Positions 53,366 to 64,000 of a stretch of 64,000 bases of DNA are shown in pieces (the stretch's first letter is position 1; every line of letters starts with the position of its first letter). The notes under the pieces were generated by a model. The model did not search any database and had not been told where the DNA came from. It saw only the letters and a program-made list of their open reading frames with translations. A program made the translations under genes and the position numbers. This DNA is from Usnea hakonensis (lineage: Eukaryota > Ascomycota > Lecanoromycetes > Lecanorales > Parmeliaceae), in the NCBI GenBank assembly GCA_013423325.1, contig BLJB01000059.1:1-64000 (forward strand). Direction: 5' to 3'.

Positions 53366-55407
53366 TTAATATACATTGTTCAGTCCCCTTCTCCTACCCG
53401 TCCCGATGTCTATCTTTCTCATCTCATCACTTAGAGCGTCCGTTTGCCAGTCTTCTTTGCCACCGCCCATGGGTATTTTCCCTGGCACAGGAGGTGGTAC
53501 GTTACCATGAGAACTCCTTGGATACTGCTGCATGCGCGTTCTATTAAGCGGATCTGAAGGGCTGTTCCTCGTGTTATGTGCATAGAGTGGAGTGGATTGC
53601 GTGCGGGCTTCATTGAATGGTCTTCGACCGGCCGGTGGCATAGGCTGCGCGCCTTGAGGACTATTTCTGAATCTAACAGTGACCTCAGGACCCCGTCTGG
53701 TTGGTGTCTTTTGCTCCGGTTCTGGAGCCCACGTATCTGTTGGTAGATGATCTGATGGGTCAATAATGCGTCCGTCGCTGCCAATGATGGGTCCGTCACC
53801 AAGTTTTTCGCGTCGTTCATGCTGTCGAGACGCCTCTTCAGCTTGCTCTGGGGTACTGTACCTTGGACCTGGGTCATTCGCGCTATTTGCAGCACCGATG
53901 GATGGGTTATAGGCATCGAATGAATCGGGCGAGAAAGGTATTCCAGATTGTGTTCTCTGGACAAGCGCCGGCTGCGGGCTCAAGGACTTCCGCATTGGGG
54001 GACGAGGATCTGGGCTTACAGCTCGCGGCTTGGATGCTTGATTCGAAAGCCGGTCGACAGGGGCGGAGTAGCGGTGCGCTCGCCTTTCCTCTGCGTTCTC
54101 AAGGCTTCGAGGCAACGGCGCCTGCCCATTACGAGGGGCTGAAAACGAAGATGTAGCCTGGGAAGACGCTTGATCAAGTGACTGTTGCCTTTCACTCATG
54201 CGCCTTTCGTATAGCCTTTGCGAATCATGCTTGGCATTTTTGGGCTCGTAGCCAGGAATAAGACTGGGCGGCATACCTTGATGCAGGTAGTTTGCTGACT
54301 GAGAAGGTGACGTCGAAGGCTGGTTCTCTGGGAATGGAGAACTGCTTTGGACTTTAGCCAAAGGACTACCAGGAAGACTGCTAGTGTTCGCGCCTCGAGC
54401 CCTTGTATTAAGCGGCGGTGTCAGGGGAAGAGATCGGTGAGCTGGTGGCGGGGGCGGGGCCGGTCCGTCATCTTCACTTAGGGTCTCGGTCTCTGGCCAT
54501 TCATATGGCATATTCTTCTGGTGGCCGAGACCATATACTGCCGGTGAAGAGTTTGAATGGACCATTCGATTCTGCAAAGGTTGGGCCTGCCGCCCCATCT
54601 GCCAATCATCCATGTCCTCCGTATCCCATTCATTATCTTGATTATGATCTTGTTGATTCTGACCTTCAGACAATCCTTGAAAGTGACGCATCTCTCGCGG
54701 ATTCTCTATTTTTGAACCTGTTGGTGATATCCCAGGATTATAATCATGGCTGTAGGGAGGTGAGGGACGGGGAGGGTCGACTCGATCCGGAGATCTTTGA
54801 TAAGGCTTTCTCTTGGCTGGCTTTGGCTGTCTCGGTCCGCCGATGCCAGTGCCAACTTGATCCATAGAGCTTATAGTTGGAGCAGAATGATCTTCCGCCT
54901 TTTCCAATTTTGGGCGTGTATCATAGTATGTGAGCTCAATCCTGATGTCCCCTGCGTACCTTCCCTTGCAATTTAGGCTATGCCAAAGATCATTTGTCCC
55001 CCCACCAGGTACCACTATCTTTTCGAGAGCCACCCATGCTTCTCCGATGAGTTCGGCCTTTTTATCGTCATTGAACACAGAGACTTTTAATTGGTAGTAG
55101 TCGGGGGAATCGTGGACGGTGAAGCGCAGCTCCTGATCCCTAAAGCGAGTCAGTAAGGTAGCTCGGTCGGGGCATGTGTGTCGCACCATTTCGGCGTTTG
55201 CCCTCCTCTCTTATCCGTCTCGGTCTTCTTTGCCTCCTTTCCTAGTCTAGCAGCACAATAAGGATCCTGCTTTCCCATCGTCTTCCGATTCGGTAGGTTT
55301 TTCGCCCGATCAACGATGACGACAAGCGTACCAATCTCGGGTCCATCAAGTGTCAAATCGGCGTAGATGCCAGCCGTATGGGACCCGCCATGGGCCGTTT
55401 TGGCCAT
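53366..55407 (-). CDS. C2-domain protein, Fic1/Inn1-like (cytokinesis)
   Basis: Exons 55187-55407 and 53366-55139 join (47-nt intron) to 664 residues; the junction reads GGQTPKW then DQELRFTVHD. Residues 15-135 form a C2 domain: GTLVVIVDRAKNLPNRKTMG, KQDPYCAARLGKEAKKTETD, FTVHDSPDYYQLKVSVFNDD and IGEAWVALEKI. The Asp-rich calcium loops are only partly conserved, as in the Inn1/Fic1 group, where the domain binds membrane or partners without clear calcium use. The remaining 500 residues are Pro/Ser/Gln-rich with several PxxP motifs (PAPPPPPAHRSLPLTPP, VPPPVPGKIPMGG) suited to SH3 partners such as Cdc15/Hof1-type F-BAR proteins. The known homologues act at the division septum; assignment is by architecture. 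Confidence 0.78.
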
Positions 55408-56268
55408 CTTGTATGCTCAAGTCGCAAATTGACAATGGCTGAATGTCAGATGCGCACTCAATCTCCGAATGGCTGGGGAAATGAAGCTGCCTCGTTGGCC
55501 AAAAATAGACGTAAACAGAGGCGGGTAATAGCCGCAACCTTAAAGAAAACCGACTCGTTCGGGGACGAGGGGAGATGGAAGGCTGATAGAACAAACATAG
55601 CATTCTGACTCTTCAAACATTTTCTGAGTCGAGAAGCCATTGGATACGTGTTCAAGCTGGTGAAGCTGCAAAGCCCATGTCGAGCAAGACTATGAATCGA
55701 GCAGAACAACATGAAGTCCTGTGCGCGGAATCAGAATTGGAGGAAAGCGGCTGCACTGTTCAATATCACGAAGATTTCTTGAATGAATGAATGAATGAAT
55801 GACTGTTTGAAGGAGACATATTGCTCTCTCCGTCGTGGCTTCCGAGTCCGTTACTTCTGGTACGGCTTTTTGCGTCTTAGCGTCAAAACATTCCTAGTAC
55901 CACAATTGATGGCTACCAACTCGACGCTTAGGTCTGGCATCAGAAGATTACTTATTCTACGGTGCTGGAAATAGCAGATGGTCGATCGTTTTGCTACGAA
56001 TGATTCATGATAAATCACCTTTTCTGCAAAGCGTCGCAGCATCGTGATCAAGATTGGATTTCCGAGCTAGGATTGACCACGTCCGACGAATAGAGTAAAT
56101 GTTGTCTTCGCTCCCGTCAATCTCAAAACGGAATATTGCGTAGCAATTCTGTGCTGCACATTGCTCATTGAATAGCTCAGCGCACGCCTATCAGATACTA
56201 ACACACATTTCGATGACTTCCAAACACGCCAAATGCGAAGAAGAGCAACTAAATGGACCTACGACGCT
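55408..56268. other. Intergenic, with a GAAT microsatellite
   Basis: A (gaat)5 run is at 55780-55799. Otherwise no coding or RNA signal. Upstream region of the C2-domain gene and 3' side of the UstYa-like gene. Confidence 0.5.
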
Positions 56269-57282
56269 CTACAAAACCAAACCTGCATCATCAGGAACTC
56301 TATTCCTGAACACCCACTTCTTCGCCTCGTCAAAGCTACGACACTGATGCTTTATCCCCCACCCGTCCACAAACACCGGCTTCTGGTCCCCAAACTTTTC
56401 GCGAAGCAATTCCTCACTGATCCCCTCAAACCATTCCTCTGGCGGCACATTTGGAGATTCGATCGTCATATCCCCTGCACACATGATGCCCTGCCGTACA
56501 TAGTCGAAGCAGTGCGCGATGTGTGCGCGTTGTAGCATGTCTTGTTTTTCCTTGGATAAGAGATCTATGCCCGGCTGGTGCGACGGTGGAGGAATTGTAC
56601 CGTTGAGAGCCGCGTAGTAGTTTGTTCGGACAAGACTCTGCAGGATATTAGCGGAGGAAAATGGAGCGCCTGCTAGCATAGTGGCACCGAAGAGACATAC
56701 AAGGCAGTGCAGCTGATGGAACATAGATACGCTATAGACGTCAGGTCCTGTCTCGATAGGGATGCCGGGCTTGAGTCCGTAGGCTTCGGCGTTGGCGATC
56801 ACGACCGCTCCTCCTCCTTCTGTATACAGAGAATTCTCAGTTCTCGTCGAGGGTTTTGGGAAACGCATCACTCACTGGGTCTGAGATCTTCCCACGCTGC
56901 GTCGCTTTCAGGCGAAGGTGGAGCTGTGAAGATTGAGCTTTCTTCAAAGACTGTATCTGTGGTAGATACTAGATAATACTAGTTGTCAGAAATTCGTGTA
57001 CCAGCGCCCCTAGATCTGCAACGGTTCAATCTCACATGTAGGCGCAAAACTTCTTGATCGTGCAAAAATACGCGACAACTCCTGAGCAGTCCAAACCCCG
57101 GCAACAACCAGATTCAGCAACAGCAGAAAAGGCGCCACTTGATACGTCTTTAGGAGAATGGATTCCAAAATACCAAATCGAGATGATTTGTGTGGTTCTC
57201 CCTTGGGGACTCCGTCGCTTTCTGGGACTTGGCTATATGATCCCTGAGCTTCTTGTCGCCAATAGTCGAGGAGACCCAGCAT
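56269..57282 (-). CDS. UstYa-like (DUF3328) protein
   Basis: Three exons, 57036-57282, 56876-56968 and 56269-56819, give 296 residues. A membrane helix, APFLLLLNLVVAGVWTA, at about 50-66 follows a cytosolic N-terminus, as in the UstYa family of copper-dependent oxidases. The two HxxHC motifs are intact: HQLHC at 148-152 (within YSVSMFHQLHCLV) and HIAHC at 213-217 (within RAHIAHCFDYVRQGIMCAGD). The lead-in WEDLRPKGGGAVVIANAEAY and the GIPIETGPDVYSVSMFHQLH block match the family. Members oxidise or cyclise peptides in fungal RiPP (ustiloxin, cyclochlorotine-type) pathways, but many stand alone with unknown roles. No precursor peptide with repeated Kex2 sites and no second UstY gene was noticed nearby, so a pathway role is unproven here. 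Confidence 0.85.
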
Positions 57283-57674
57283 AGCTCAAGCTTGAAGGAT
57301 TCGCCGGGACTCGTTTTTCAGTAATGCCGTTTCTTCGTAATGGAGTACTCAGAACGAAACTCATCTAAAAAAAGGAATTGGATTTCAAGTCTTGGATGTG
57401 GGTATGGCTTGAATTCCAGGAGAATGTTTCTCGAATTTTTGGATTGGATGCCGAATGCGTAGATCGAATTCGCGCATCAGCTCTTGCTGCTGTTCCTTAG
57501 TATTGTTCTTGGTGCATGAAAGGGCTCGGTCTCGGTACCGTGACTTGATCATAATCCATGAACAAAGAGCGCTCAGACCAGGATCTCGAGGAACGGCAAA
57601 AGAGTCCAACCGGGCTTCAAGACCTGGCTTTTTTTGTCACTCAGGCCTAATCTAGATGATTCGAGCCTCACATT
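57283..57674. other. Intergenic, no gene seen
   Basis: Between the UstYa-like gene start and the kinase 3' end. No feature recognised. Confidence 0.4.
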
Positions 57675-60118
57675 TCAGGAGAGCATTGGTTTCTTGATGG
57701 CCATCCGGCGTCTCGTGTCGCTGTCGTCGCTGTCATTTGACTTTCGTTCGGAGGAGCTTCTGTCCTCGCTATCGTTGCTCCCTTCCCCGTCTCTATCACT
57801 GCCATCACCTCTCTCCCTTTCCACTTCATCCTCTTCATTCTCGCTGCCGTTGCTCTTCTCACCGTTTCTATCACTGACATCACCTCTCTCCCTTTCCACT
57901 TCACCCTCTTCATCCTCGCTGCCATTGCTCTTATCCCCGTCTCTATCACTGACATCACCTCTCTCTCTTTCCACTTCATCATCTACCTCCTCATCAGATG
58001 GAATGACTGGATTGTCAGCGCCAGTACCTCTCTCTCTTCCTACCCCATCCCTTTCATCCTCGCTGCCGTTGCTCCTATCCCCGTCTCTATCTCTAACATC
58101 ACCTCTCTCCCTTTCCACTTCATCATCTTCATCCTGGTCAGATAGAATAACTGGCTTGTCAGCACCAGCACCTGTATCCTTTTCCACTCCATCCTCTCTG
58201 TCCTCTTCAGATACAACATTTGGGTTGTCAGCGCCAGCACCCAATTTGAGCTTTCTGGCGCCGTGATTCCCTAGACCCTTATGTGATTCAACGTCGTCGT
58301 TACTTTTCTGTGCCTCACCTTCTGCAACCTCGGGACCATCATGTTCAGATCCCGGACGCGGTGGATATATGATTCTTGCGGTGAAAGGATTCTTAACAAA
58401 TTCGGGACCTGAGTACGCTGAGGGATTTGTCAAAAGTTCCATAACAGGACGCCAGTAGTTTCCGTTCCCCTCCCCGGGCGGCATCTGATTAATCTCGCTG
58501 CCTTTATAGTAAAGGCGTTCGTGTTCAATCAGACTTGGATTGGCAGCATATTCAGCGGATATGCTCCGACACTTTGTCCCAATCTTCAATTCCAATTCTT
58601 CGAGCCTCGGACGATCCCCGGGGTCTTTCAAAAGGCAAAGTTTGATCAAGTCCGTCAAAGCGCTACTGTATTTTGGGTTGTGGGCATCGGGGACATTTTT
58701 GAGAACCGTATCAACCAAATAGTGGGCGACAGGCTCATGTATCCATAATTCGAACATTATTGCGCCAATAGCCCAAATATTGGTATGCGCAGAAATCTTT
58801 GGAAGTAGAGCTTTCCCGCTTTCGTGCTCATCTATCTGAGTCTGTCTCTCTGATACATCCTCTGGGAGTCTTTGCTCCTTTGACAAAAGTCAGTAATGTA
58901 TCAAATCTTGCCCCAAGAGTACTTACTGGGGCTAAATAATGCGGCGTTCCGGCGCCTCGGAGTCTAATCGGATTTGCATGGTTATCATCGGGCTTGATTT
59001 TGCAGGCCAATCCCCAATCTCCAGTCTTGGCTACTGGATATGCCGGAAATTCACTGTTCTCGTCCTCGAGGCCTAGGAATACTATTCATGTTTTTAGTCA
59101 TTCGACTGACTTTAAGACGATTAAATTGATTGACAACTTACTGTTTCCGGGCTTCAAATCCCGATGCACGATTTGATAACCCCAAGTGCTGTCATGTGGC
59201 CCTCTCTCCATTGCTGCGGCTACTTTAACCAGATTATTGAAAGTGTACCATAGAAATGGCTCCGGAAAGAAGGTCCTATGAACATCAGGCAACTCTTCAG
59301 AGGTTTGGAGATATGGTGAACAGACCAAAATCTCTTGTACTTGATATTGAGAAACTCCAAATCACCGTAGGGACAAAATTCCATATAAATGCGATGTTTT
59401 CTGACCTTGACATATCTTTTGTATCCAAACAATTTTGGCACAGCCTGACAATTGGTCTTGTTCATCCTGCGCATCATTTTGACCTCCTCGGGAACCCCTT
59501 CCCTCGTCCATTCTTGAGCGTGGACCGCATTGCTCTCTTTGATGACCATTTGCTTCAGTCCTTTTTAGCCATTTACGAGAAAGAGGGAGATTGTGTGGGC
59601 ATTACTTGAGTCACGGCGTTGTCCTCGTCTCGCAATTCCCAAAGACCCGCAGTCCCAAATCCACCCGATCCCAGCGGTCGCACGCCAACCCACGTCGCGT
59701 TGCTGAGACCTGCCGCCGACTTGATGAATGTAGCATGCTCGGTTTTCCAAAAAGGCATCTCACCATCAGCTAGAGGAACTGCATGTGGTAGCTCAGGTTC
59801 AGAATCGAACCAATAATGAGGAAGAGAGTACGGAAAGGAGCTTGGGGATGGATCTCTTGATGTGACTCTTTTACTTCTGTTTTTCGGTCTGGATTCCTCT
59901 GAGAAGAACCTTCGTTGCCCATGTGGCTCAAACGACTGCAAAGGAGCAGGCATAGGCCAAGTACGGTTCCGACTTGGAGCAGCTTCCACACTCCTTATAT
60001 TTCCATCTTTTTCTCTAGCTGAAGACAATCGCGACTTCTTAGGAGGTGAAGCCGAGTGAGCTTTTGCATTACTCTTGGCAGCGTCGTTAGAGCTATTTCG
60101 TCGCTTCTTCGTGGACAT
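57675..60118 (-). CDS. Ser/Thr protein kinase with acidic repeat tail
   Basis: Five exons (59606-60118, 59341-59552, 59142-59275, 58927-59081, 57675-58877) give 738 residues. The N-terminal 130 residues are basic and Ser-rich. The kinase domain runs about 145-430: glycine loop PLGSGGFGTAGLW, ATP lysine in MVIK (Lys176), catalytic loop HRDLKPGN at 279-286, and the magnesium loop is DWG (308-310) instead of DFG. The activation loop reads GAGTPHYLAP then EQRLPED; the P-loop and APE-like triad are intact, so activity is likely. WAIGAIMFELW is the subdomain IX helix. The C-terminal 190 residues hold five imperfect repeats of VERERGDVSDRDGDKSNGSE type and ADNPVIPSDEE, strongly acidic and serine-rich, likely phosphorylated. 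Substrate unknown. Confidence 0.85.
57760..58210 (-). repeat. Coding tandem repeats in the kinase tail
   Basis: About four or five units of 60-75 bp, such as cctctctccctttccacttc, each followed by atc-ctc-tcctcgctgccgttgctc. They translate on the minus strand to (V/G)ERERGDVSDRDGDKSNGSEDE. Units vary in length and order, consistent with repeat expansion and contraction. Confidence 0.8.
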
Positions 60119-60802
60119 TTTGCTTGTGTGGTCTTAGTAGACAAGTACTACTTGGAAAGTAGGATACGTGTCAAAACGACGGCAATTCCGAATTACCATC
60201 TCTTTAGATCAAATCCTGGCTTTTCTCGCGATTAAATAGATTGCTTTCGGAATGATAAAGGAATTTGTGATTGATGGAAGTTCATACAATAAGAAGGGAG
60301 ACAGAGCTTTGAGGGGCAGACAAAGGAAAAGGTTTGATGCCGCAATCGGTTGCGGGCAAATCTTGCGAGAAGTTGCGATCAGAGCAAGAGCTCTGATAGC
60401 ATTTCATTGTCTGTATTCTCATTGGCATAATGCTCCTTGACTGGAAAGCAGCTGAATTGAAGAACACGATGACTTTTTTATGGAGGTAAAGTAAGGTAAG
60501 ATTCTATGTGCTACCTTACTTTACGGAACAATCTGCGAACGTTCTGCATCTTTTAATTGCAACGCTACACGGTTTTGCATTCTCAACGCCAAAAATTGCC
60601 ATCGTACCCCATTCTCGCAATATAATCTTATGAAAGCGCCAAATGACACGCACCAGCAATACTCAAGCCCAATGGCCAAGAAAGCCTCAAAGCGAACCTC
60701 TAACCTTCCATTCTCGCTGCCAAATTGCCGTAAACACAGGAGAGCCAGTTGAAGCACATGGACCCAGATCAAATCGCCATCAGCTGACCATCTAAATCAA
60801 AT
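60119..60802. other. Intergenic, with inverted-repeat motif
   Basis: Divergent from nothing obvious: kinase promoter on the left, 3' end of the unknown gene on the right. Contains the inverted repeat described separately at 60486-60524. No gene supported. Confidence 0.45.
60486..60524. repeat. Perfect 13-nt inverted repeat, TACCTTACTTTAC
   Basis: Left arm gtaaagtaaggta (60486-60498) and right arm taccttactttac (60512-60524) are exact reverse complements around a 13-base spacer. Single arms or variants of the same sequence recur in other intergenic regions of the window. Confidence 0.9.
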
Positions 60803-61570
60803 TCAACAGTCCTCATTCTCCTTCTCCTTCTCGACCTCTTTGACAATTTCGCGCGCTAATATAGCTTTCTGCTTCGTACACTCGACATCCTCATCGAGAA
60901 AGTCCCCAAAACAATCCATGTCCTTGCTAAACTCGTGGAGCCAAACGATCCAGCCATCCGCGTAAAAATTTAGGAGCGCCAAAGCCCAGTGACCGTCCCG
61001 GTTGTCCGTCTGCAATTGTATAGCCGTTGACCGCGCTCTGTCCATGATGCCTTGCATAATTTTCAGCAGATCGATGAGGGCTGGCGCGCGATTGATGTGC
61101 CATTTGTGAGCGTTTCGCTGAATCTCGGGAATGCAATCTTCGACACATGGGGCGAGGAAGAGACGTTTCCTCAGTTCTCGCATATCCTCCTTGGTCTTGA
61201 ACATCTCGATCGGGCAGACCCTGTACTTTATCGACAACAGTATCCCACGTTCGGATTCTTGTCTCTTTTCTTCGGCTTTTTTCTGCAGGATGTCTCTGTC
61301 GCGAATGTTCAAGGCCTTCAAGACATCAATGGATTCCGCGGCCTCGTCCAACAGCTGGTATTCCATCACGCTCCGCTCTACTGGCCTCTCCCACGTTAAG
61401 CCAACACCCCAATGACGCAGCTCGGAGGGGAGCTTCGAGAGACTTAGTGTGGCGTCTAGTCTCAATTTTACTGCCGCGGCATCGGAGATAGGGACGTTGT
61501 TTGCATTGTTGATTCCCATGGGCTTTTTCCAGTATTGGACTTCTTGAGGTTGCTGGTTGTTATGAGACAT
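60803..61570 (-). CDS. Hypothetical helical protein
   Basis: Open frame from ATG 61570 (MSHNNQQPQEVQYWKK) gives 255 residues; the frame itself extends to 61705 but the extra part is hydrophobic-to-basic and less convincing, although a signal-like MVYCLLFLVRTTLVQ lies there. The body is helical and charged: DAAAVKLRLDATLSLSKLPS, LDEAAESIDVLKALNIRDRD, ILQKKAEEKRQESERGILLS and a Trp-rich C-terminal part, GHWALALLNFYADGWIVWLH. Cys residues are scattered (VEDCIPEI, MDCFGDF). The last residues EVEKEKENEDC are acidic. Not recognised as any family. Codon pattern and continuous frame support a real gene. Confidence 0.6.
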   Translation of the reverse strand: MSHNNQQPQEVQYWKKPMGINNANNVPISDAAAVKLRLDATLSLSKLPSELRHWGVGLTWERPVERSVMEYQLLDEAAESIDVLKALNIRDRDILQKKAEEKRQESERGILLSIKYRVCPIEMFKTKEDMRELRKRLFLAPCVEDCIPEIQRNAHKWHINRAPALIDLLKIMQGIMDRARSTAIQLQTDNRDGHWALALLNFYADGWIVWLHEFSKDMDCFGDFLDEDVECTKQKAILAREIVKEVEKEKENEDC

Positions 61571-62352
61571 TGTGACGCAAGACTTGAGACTGGATAAGGA
61601 GTTGGTATACCGAGTAAGTCGAGTCGCTTGCACGGTGGTAGCTGAAGAGAATTGATATGACTGGACCAGGGTAGTACGAACGAGAAAAAGCAAGCAGTAG
61701 ACCATTCCGATTAAATAGTAGAGGATATTGCATTATCCAGTATGAGCCCTTTCCCCTGAAAACTCGAATAATTGCGTTAAATCTCTCTAAAACTCTCATG
61801 TGGATCATCCCTCCGTCAAAATATAGCATCATTCGAGCATCCGGATTACTACACACACATTATAGACAAGCATGCATGCATGCAATACTCCATTCTACGA
61901 GGCGCGTTCCGATGGGGATGGTGTCAGTCGCTGTACTCACGCGCGTGACAGGACTGGGAAATGTTTCTACGGGACGGAAACGGAAGAGTTTGGAGGGGAT
62001 TAGTATACTCGAATTTCTATGGCGTAGTTTTCCCCCCAGAAAACCCCTTGTCCTCCTTGAAAATTCCCACCATACACCTATCTACTTGGTTAGGAGAACG
62101 AGATGGTAAGAGGGTTGGTATTTTTGCTCTTTCTTTCTCGGCTGAATGGGGAGAGGACGGGAGGGGAGTGTTGGGATAATATGAGCAGGATTGAGGTTGG
62201 GATTTTATATTGCATTATAAAGCTTGTTTTTATGGCTAGATACTTGGGCAAGGATTTTTGACTGCTCTCTATAGGCGCAAGCAATTCTACTCGGCTTCAG
62301 ATCATTCTTACCTATCCTCCTGTCCTCGAAAAAAGAAAATAGAAAAGGGAAA
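61571..62352. other. Intergenic, no further gene seen
   Basis: Promoter side of both flanking genes (divergent). Nothing notable beyond a short catgcatgcatg run at 61870-61881. Confidence 0.4.
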
Positions 62353-62910
62353 ATGTGCATCAAAAACGAACCCCCCCTCTCAACCGTCCGCGTCCTCGCC
62401 AACGCCCTATCCCTGAACCCCATCCCAACCCCCGAACCACCCCACCCAGAAACCCAACCAACACCATCAGAAATCGCACTCTTCAGACGCACCTTCCTGT
62501 CCCACCTAACCCGAACCAACCTCAACATCACCGAGCGAGACCGCGAAGAGATGAGGACCCTTGGCATACCACCCATCACGGACGCCGAAGTCGCCACCGC
62601 ACGCGAACGCTATGCACAAGAACAAGAAGCAGCCCGAGAAAGGTTAGAGAGCGAGAGACGGTCCCATGCCCTGCCCTTGCGCTTGAATCCCGACCCTGTG
62701 ATGCCACAGGCTCCTATCCGGGGTCCCCCATTGCGAGATGTCGGTACTAATGCTTTTGAGACTCGAACGTTGGAAGACGCTTTGTTGTCCCCGAGGCCAG
62801 AGGGTCCAGCGCCTAGATTGGAGATTAGGCTGCACGCTTTGATGGCGGATCTTTTGAGGACGCGAAGGGAGGATGAGGACGGGGGAGGGGAAGGAGGGTC
62901 TGGAGATTGA
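62353..62910 (+). CDS. Hypothetical Pro/Arg/Glu-rich protein
   Basis: Single exon, 185 residues, from ATG at 62353. The first third is Pro/Thr-rich (NPIPTPEPPHPETQPTPSEI). The middle is helical and charged: LFRRTFLSHLTRTNLNITER, DREEMRTLGIPPITDAEVAT and ARERYAQEQEAARERLESER, which could form a coiled coil. The end is Gly/Glu/Asp-rich (DEDGGGEGGSGD). No known domain. GC-rich codon use with G/C in third positions in the first half supports coding. An overlapping minus-strand frame is the shadow. Confidence 0.55.
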   Translation: MCIKNEPPLSTVRVLANALSLNPIPTPEPPHPETQPTPSEIALFRRTFLSHLTRTNLNITERDREEMRTLGIPPITDAEVATARERYAQEQEAARERLESERRSHALPLRLNPDPVMPQAPIRGPPLRDVGTNAFETRTLEDALLSPRPEGPAPRLEIRLHALMADLLRTRREDEDGGGEGGSGD

Positions 62911-64000
62911 GGTTGAGTGGGTATGTATGGAATGAGGAGAGGGGGGTGAACATGGGAGGGGAGGAAGTGATAGGGGGGCGGGGATATAAATATTTTGCAC
63001 CCTGGACGGGTTCTCAATGAAGAGGATTGATATTGGGTTCATGTATGGAAGTTGTGGTGTCTTCGCCATGAATACCTACCAGATGGGGCATTCACCGCAA
63101 TGAAAATGGCGATTACTCTGCGGAAGATCTGACCAAGAACACGTGTTGCAATTGCATCTTCCACTTCAGTGAAGCCTCAGTCGAGATGTCGAGATCGTTT
63201 GGCTCTTCTGACTACCAGCAGTAGTAGGAGGTTCGTAGCCAGCACCACGTACAGGTAGATCTCGTTGCTGGCCTTCCATGATAATGGTACAACGAGAGTT
63301 GAAGATAAAGGACGATGTTTGAGACAGATGGAAAAGTAAACGTTTTCGTTGATCGCTTTGGAACAACGACCTGTGAAAAAATGATTAGTCTATAATGCAT
63401 CTTCTGATACTTCGATAAATAGAAAATTTTCAAGCCTCGTTTTGGATAGGCCCACTTGGCGACCAGGCTAATTCAATTTTTTGCTACCACGGACAAAGAT
63501 AAGACATTTGAGGCGATTTCAGGGTAGTCAGTTGTGCAGACTTTGATCGGAGTTGAGTTTGAGCGAAATGAGCACGAGAACATGAATAAGACTAATTCTT
63601 CGATCTGAATCTTTTGCATGAGGTCAGCACAGGTCACTATGGATAGAAAATTTCATGATACTAAATACTTTTCTAGTTCTGAATTATAACACTCAATCAT
63701 TCTTACTTATTGAAAACCCACCAGGAAAACTTCTGTGCGTTTTCTGCGTATATATTGCGAATAGATGATAGCTTTGGACCACATGTAGAGCCCAGTTTGA
63801 AGCGTATTGAACGAGCAGCCATCTCCCCACTGCAGATCTAATCCTTCAGGCCCCATTTTGTGAGAATCATTCTTACCGTATTCAAGCTCTATAGTTGAGA
63901 GCGGGCCAACACCGAGGGGGTCACGTTTGAATAATGAGAGGATCGGTCCGGAGTCGGTACAAGAACGTCACCCTCAAGATAGTAGCCTGCAGGAATTGCT
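62911..64000. other. Distal region, no supported gene
   Basis: A minus-strand frame beginning MEGQQRDLPVRGAGYEPPTT near 63280 is short and unsupported. At the very edge, minus-strand reading AIPAGYYLEGDVLVPTPDRS from 63999 down might be the last exon of a gene that starts beyond the window. I cannot support either. Confidence 0.35.

Noticed and set aside
57634..58266. 210-codon plus-strand Ser/Leu/Pro-rich repeat protein
   Set aside because: Antisense of the acidic repeat tail of the kinase; the repeats are explained by that tail.
59220..59330. Apparent frameshift in the kinase between exon 2 and the HRDLKPGN exon
   Set aside because: A 65-nt intron (59276-59340, GTACAAG to TTCATAG) restores the frame and gives FLNIKTFFPEPFLWYTF, so no frameshift is needed.

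Overview
The window is nuclear DNA of a filamentous ascomycete. Genes carry short introns (about 45-150 nt) with GTRNGT-like donors and YAG acceptors. The gene set is typically fungal: division 1 chitin synthase, PKA regulatory subunit, fungal lysine (alpha-aminoadipate) pathway, UstYa-type oxidase and a DUF7730-like protein. The sequences look closest to Leotiomycetes; that is inference from protein recognition, not from a search. All spliced models were built by hand from reading frame, splice signals and remembered family conservation.

Layout. 1-9.8 kb is housekeeping: an ankyrin protein, LYS1 (minus, seven exons), a CBM48/AMPK-type protein of the yeast Mdg1/Crp1 kind (minus), SEC24 (minus) and a divergent splicing factor SPF27 (plus). 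11.7-17 kb holds the PKA regulatory subunit (plus), a nucleotidyltransferase of the PAP/25A-associated kind with a mitochondrial-looking N-terminus (minus) and a stand-alone trehalose-6-phosphate phosphatase (plus). 17.7-20.1 kb holds a secreted Ser/Thr-rich protein and an adhesin-like beta-repeat protein.

21-26 kb is a gene-poor, repeat-bearing stretch with minus-strand coding relics, a 232-bp-offset tandem duplication and direct repeats. 26.1-38.6 kb is again gene-dense: DUF7730-like protein, a tiny ORF with an in-frame TGA, low-molecular-weight tyrosine phosphatase, chitin synthase, MOT1-type molybdate transporter, mitochondrial ribosomal protein uL22m and a nuclear FGRNK/CRKHYQR-motif protein. 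A two-base N gap lies in a G/T homopolymer tract at 36.4 kb. 38.6-46.3 kb is a second gene-poor block with direct repeats, a weak proline-rich ORF and a chimeric gene ending in a truncated frequenin/NCS-1 segment.

46.3-64 kb carries an aspartic-protease-like membrane protein without its catalytic residues, a CCCH protein with an in-frame zinc-finger duplication, a TMEM234 homologue, a C2-domain Fic1/Inn1-like cytokinesis protein, a UstYa-like protein, a Ser/Thr kinase with an acidic repeat tail and two unknown proteins.

I see no operon-like or secondary-metabolite cluster. The genes look like a normal mix of cell-wall, trafficking, signalling and metabolic functions broken by two repeat-rich accessory blocks. 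No tRNA, rRNA or CRISPR was recognised. I did not find an obviously new multi-gene system. The most unusual items are duplicated or decayed gene pieces, micro-exons, and a recurrent TACCTTACTTTAC-type intergenic motif, one copy of which forms a perfect 13-nt inverted repeat.
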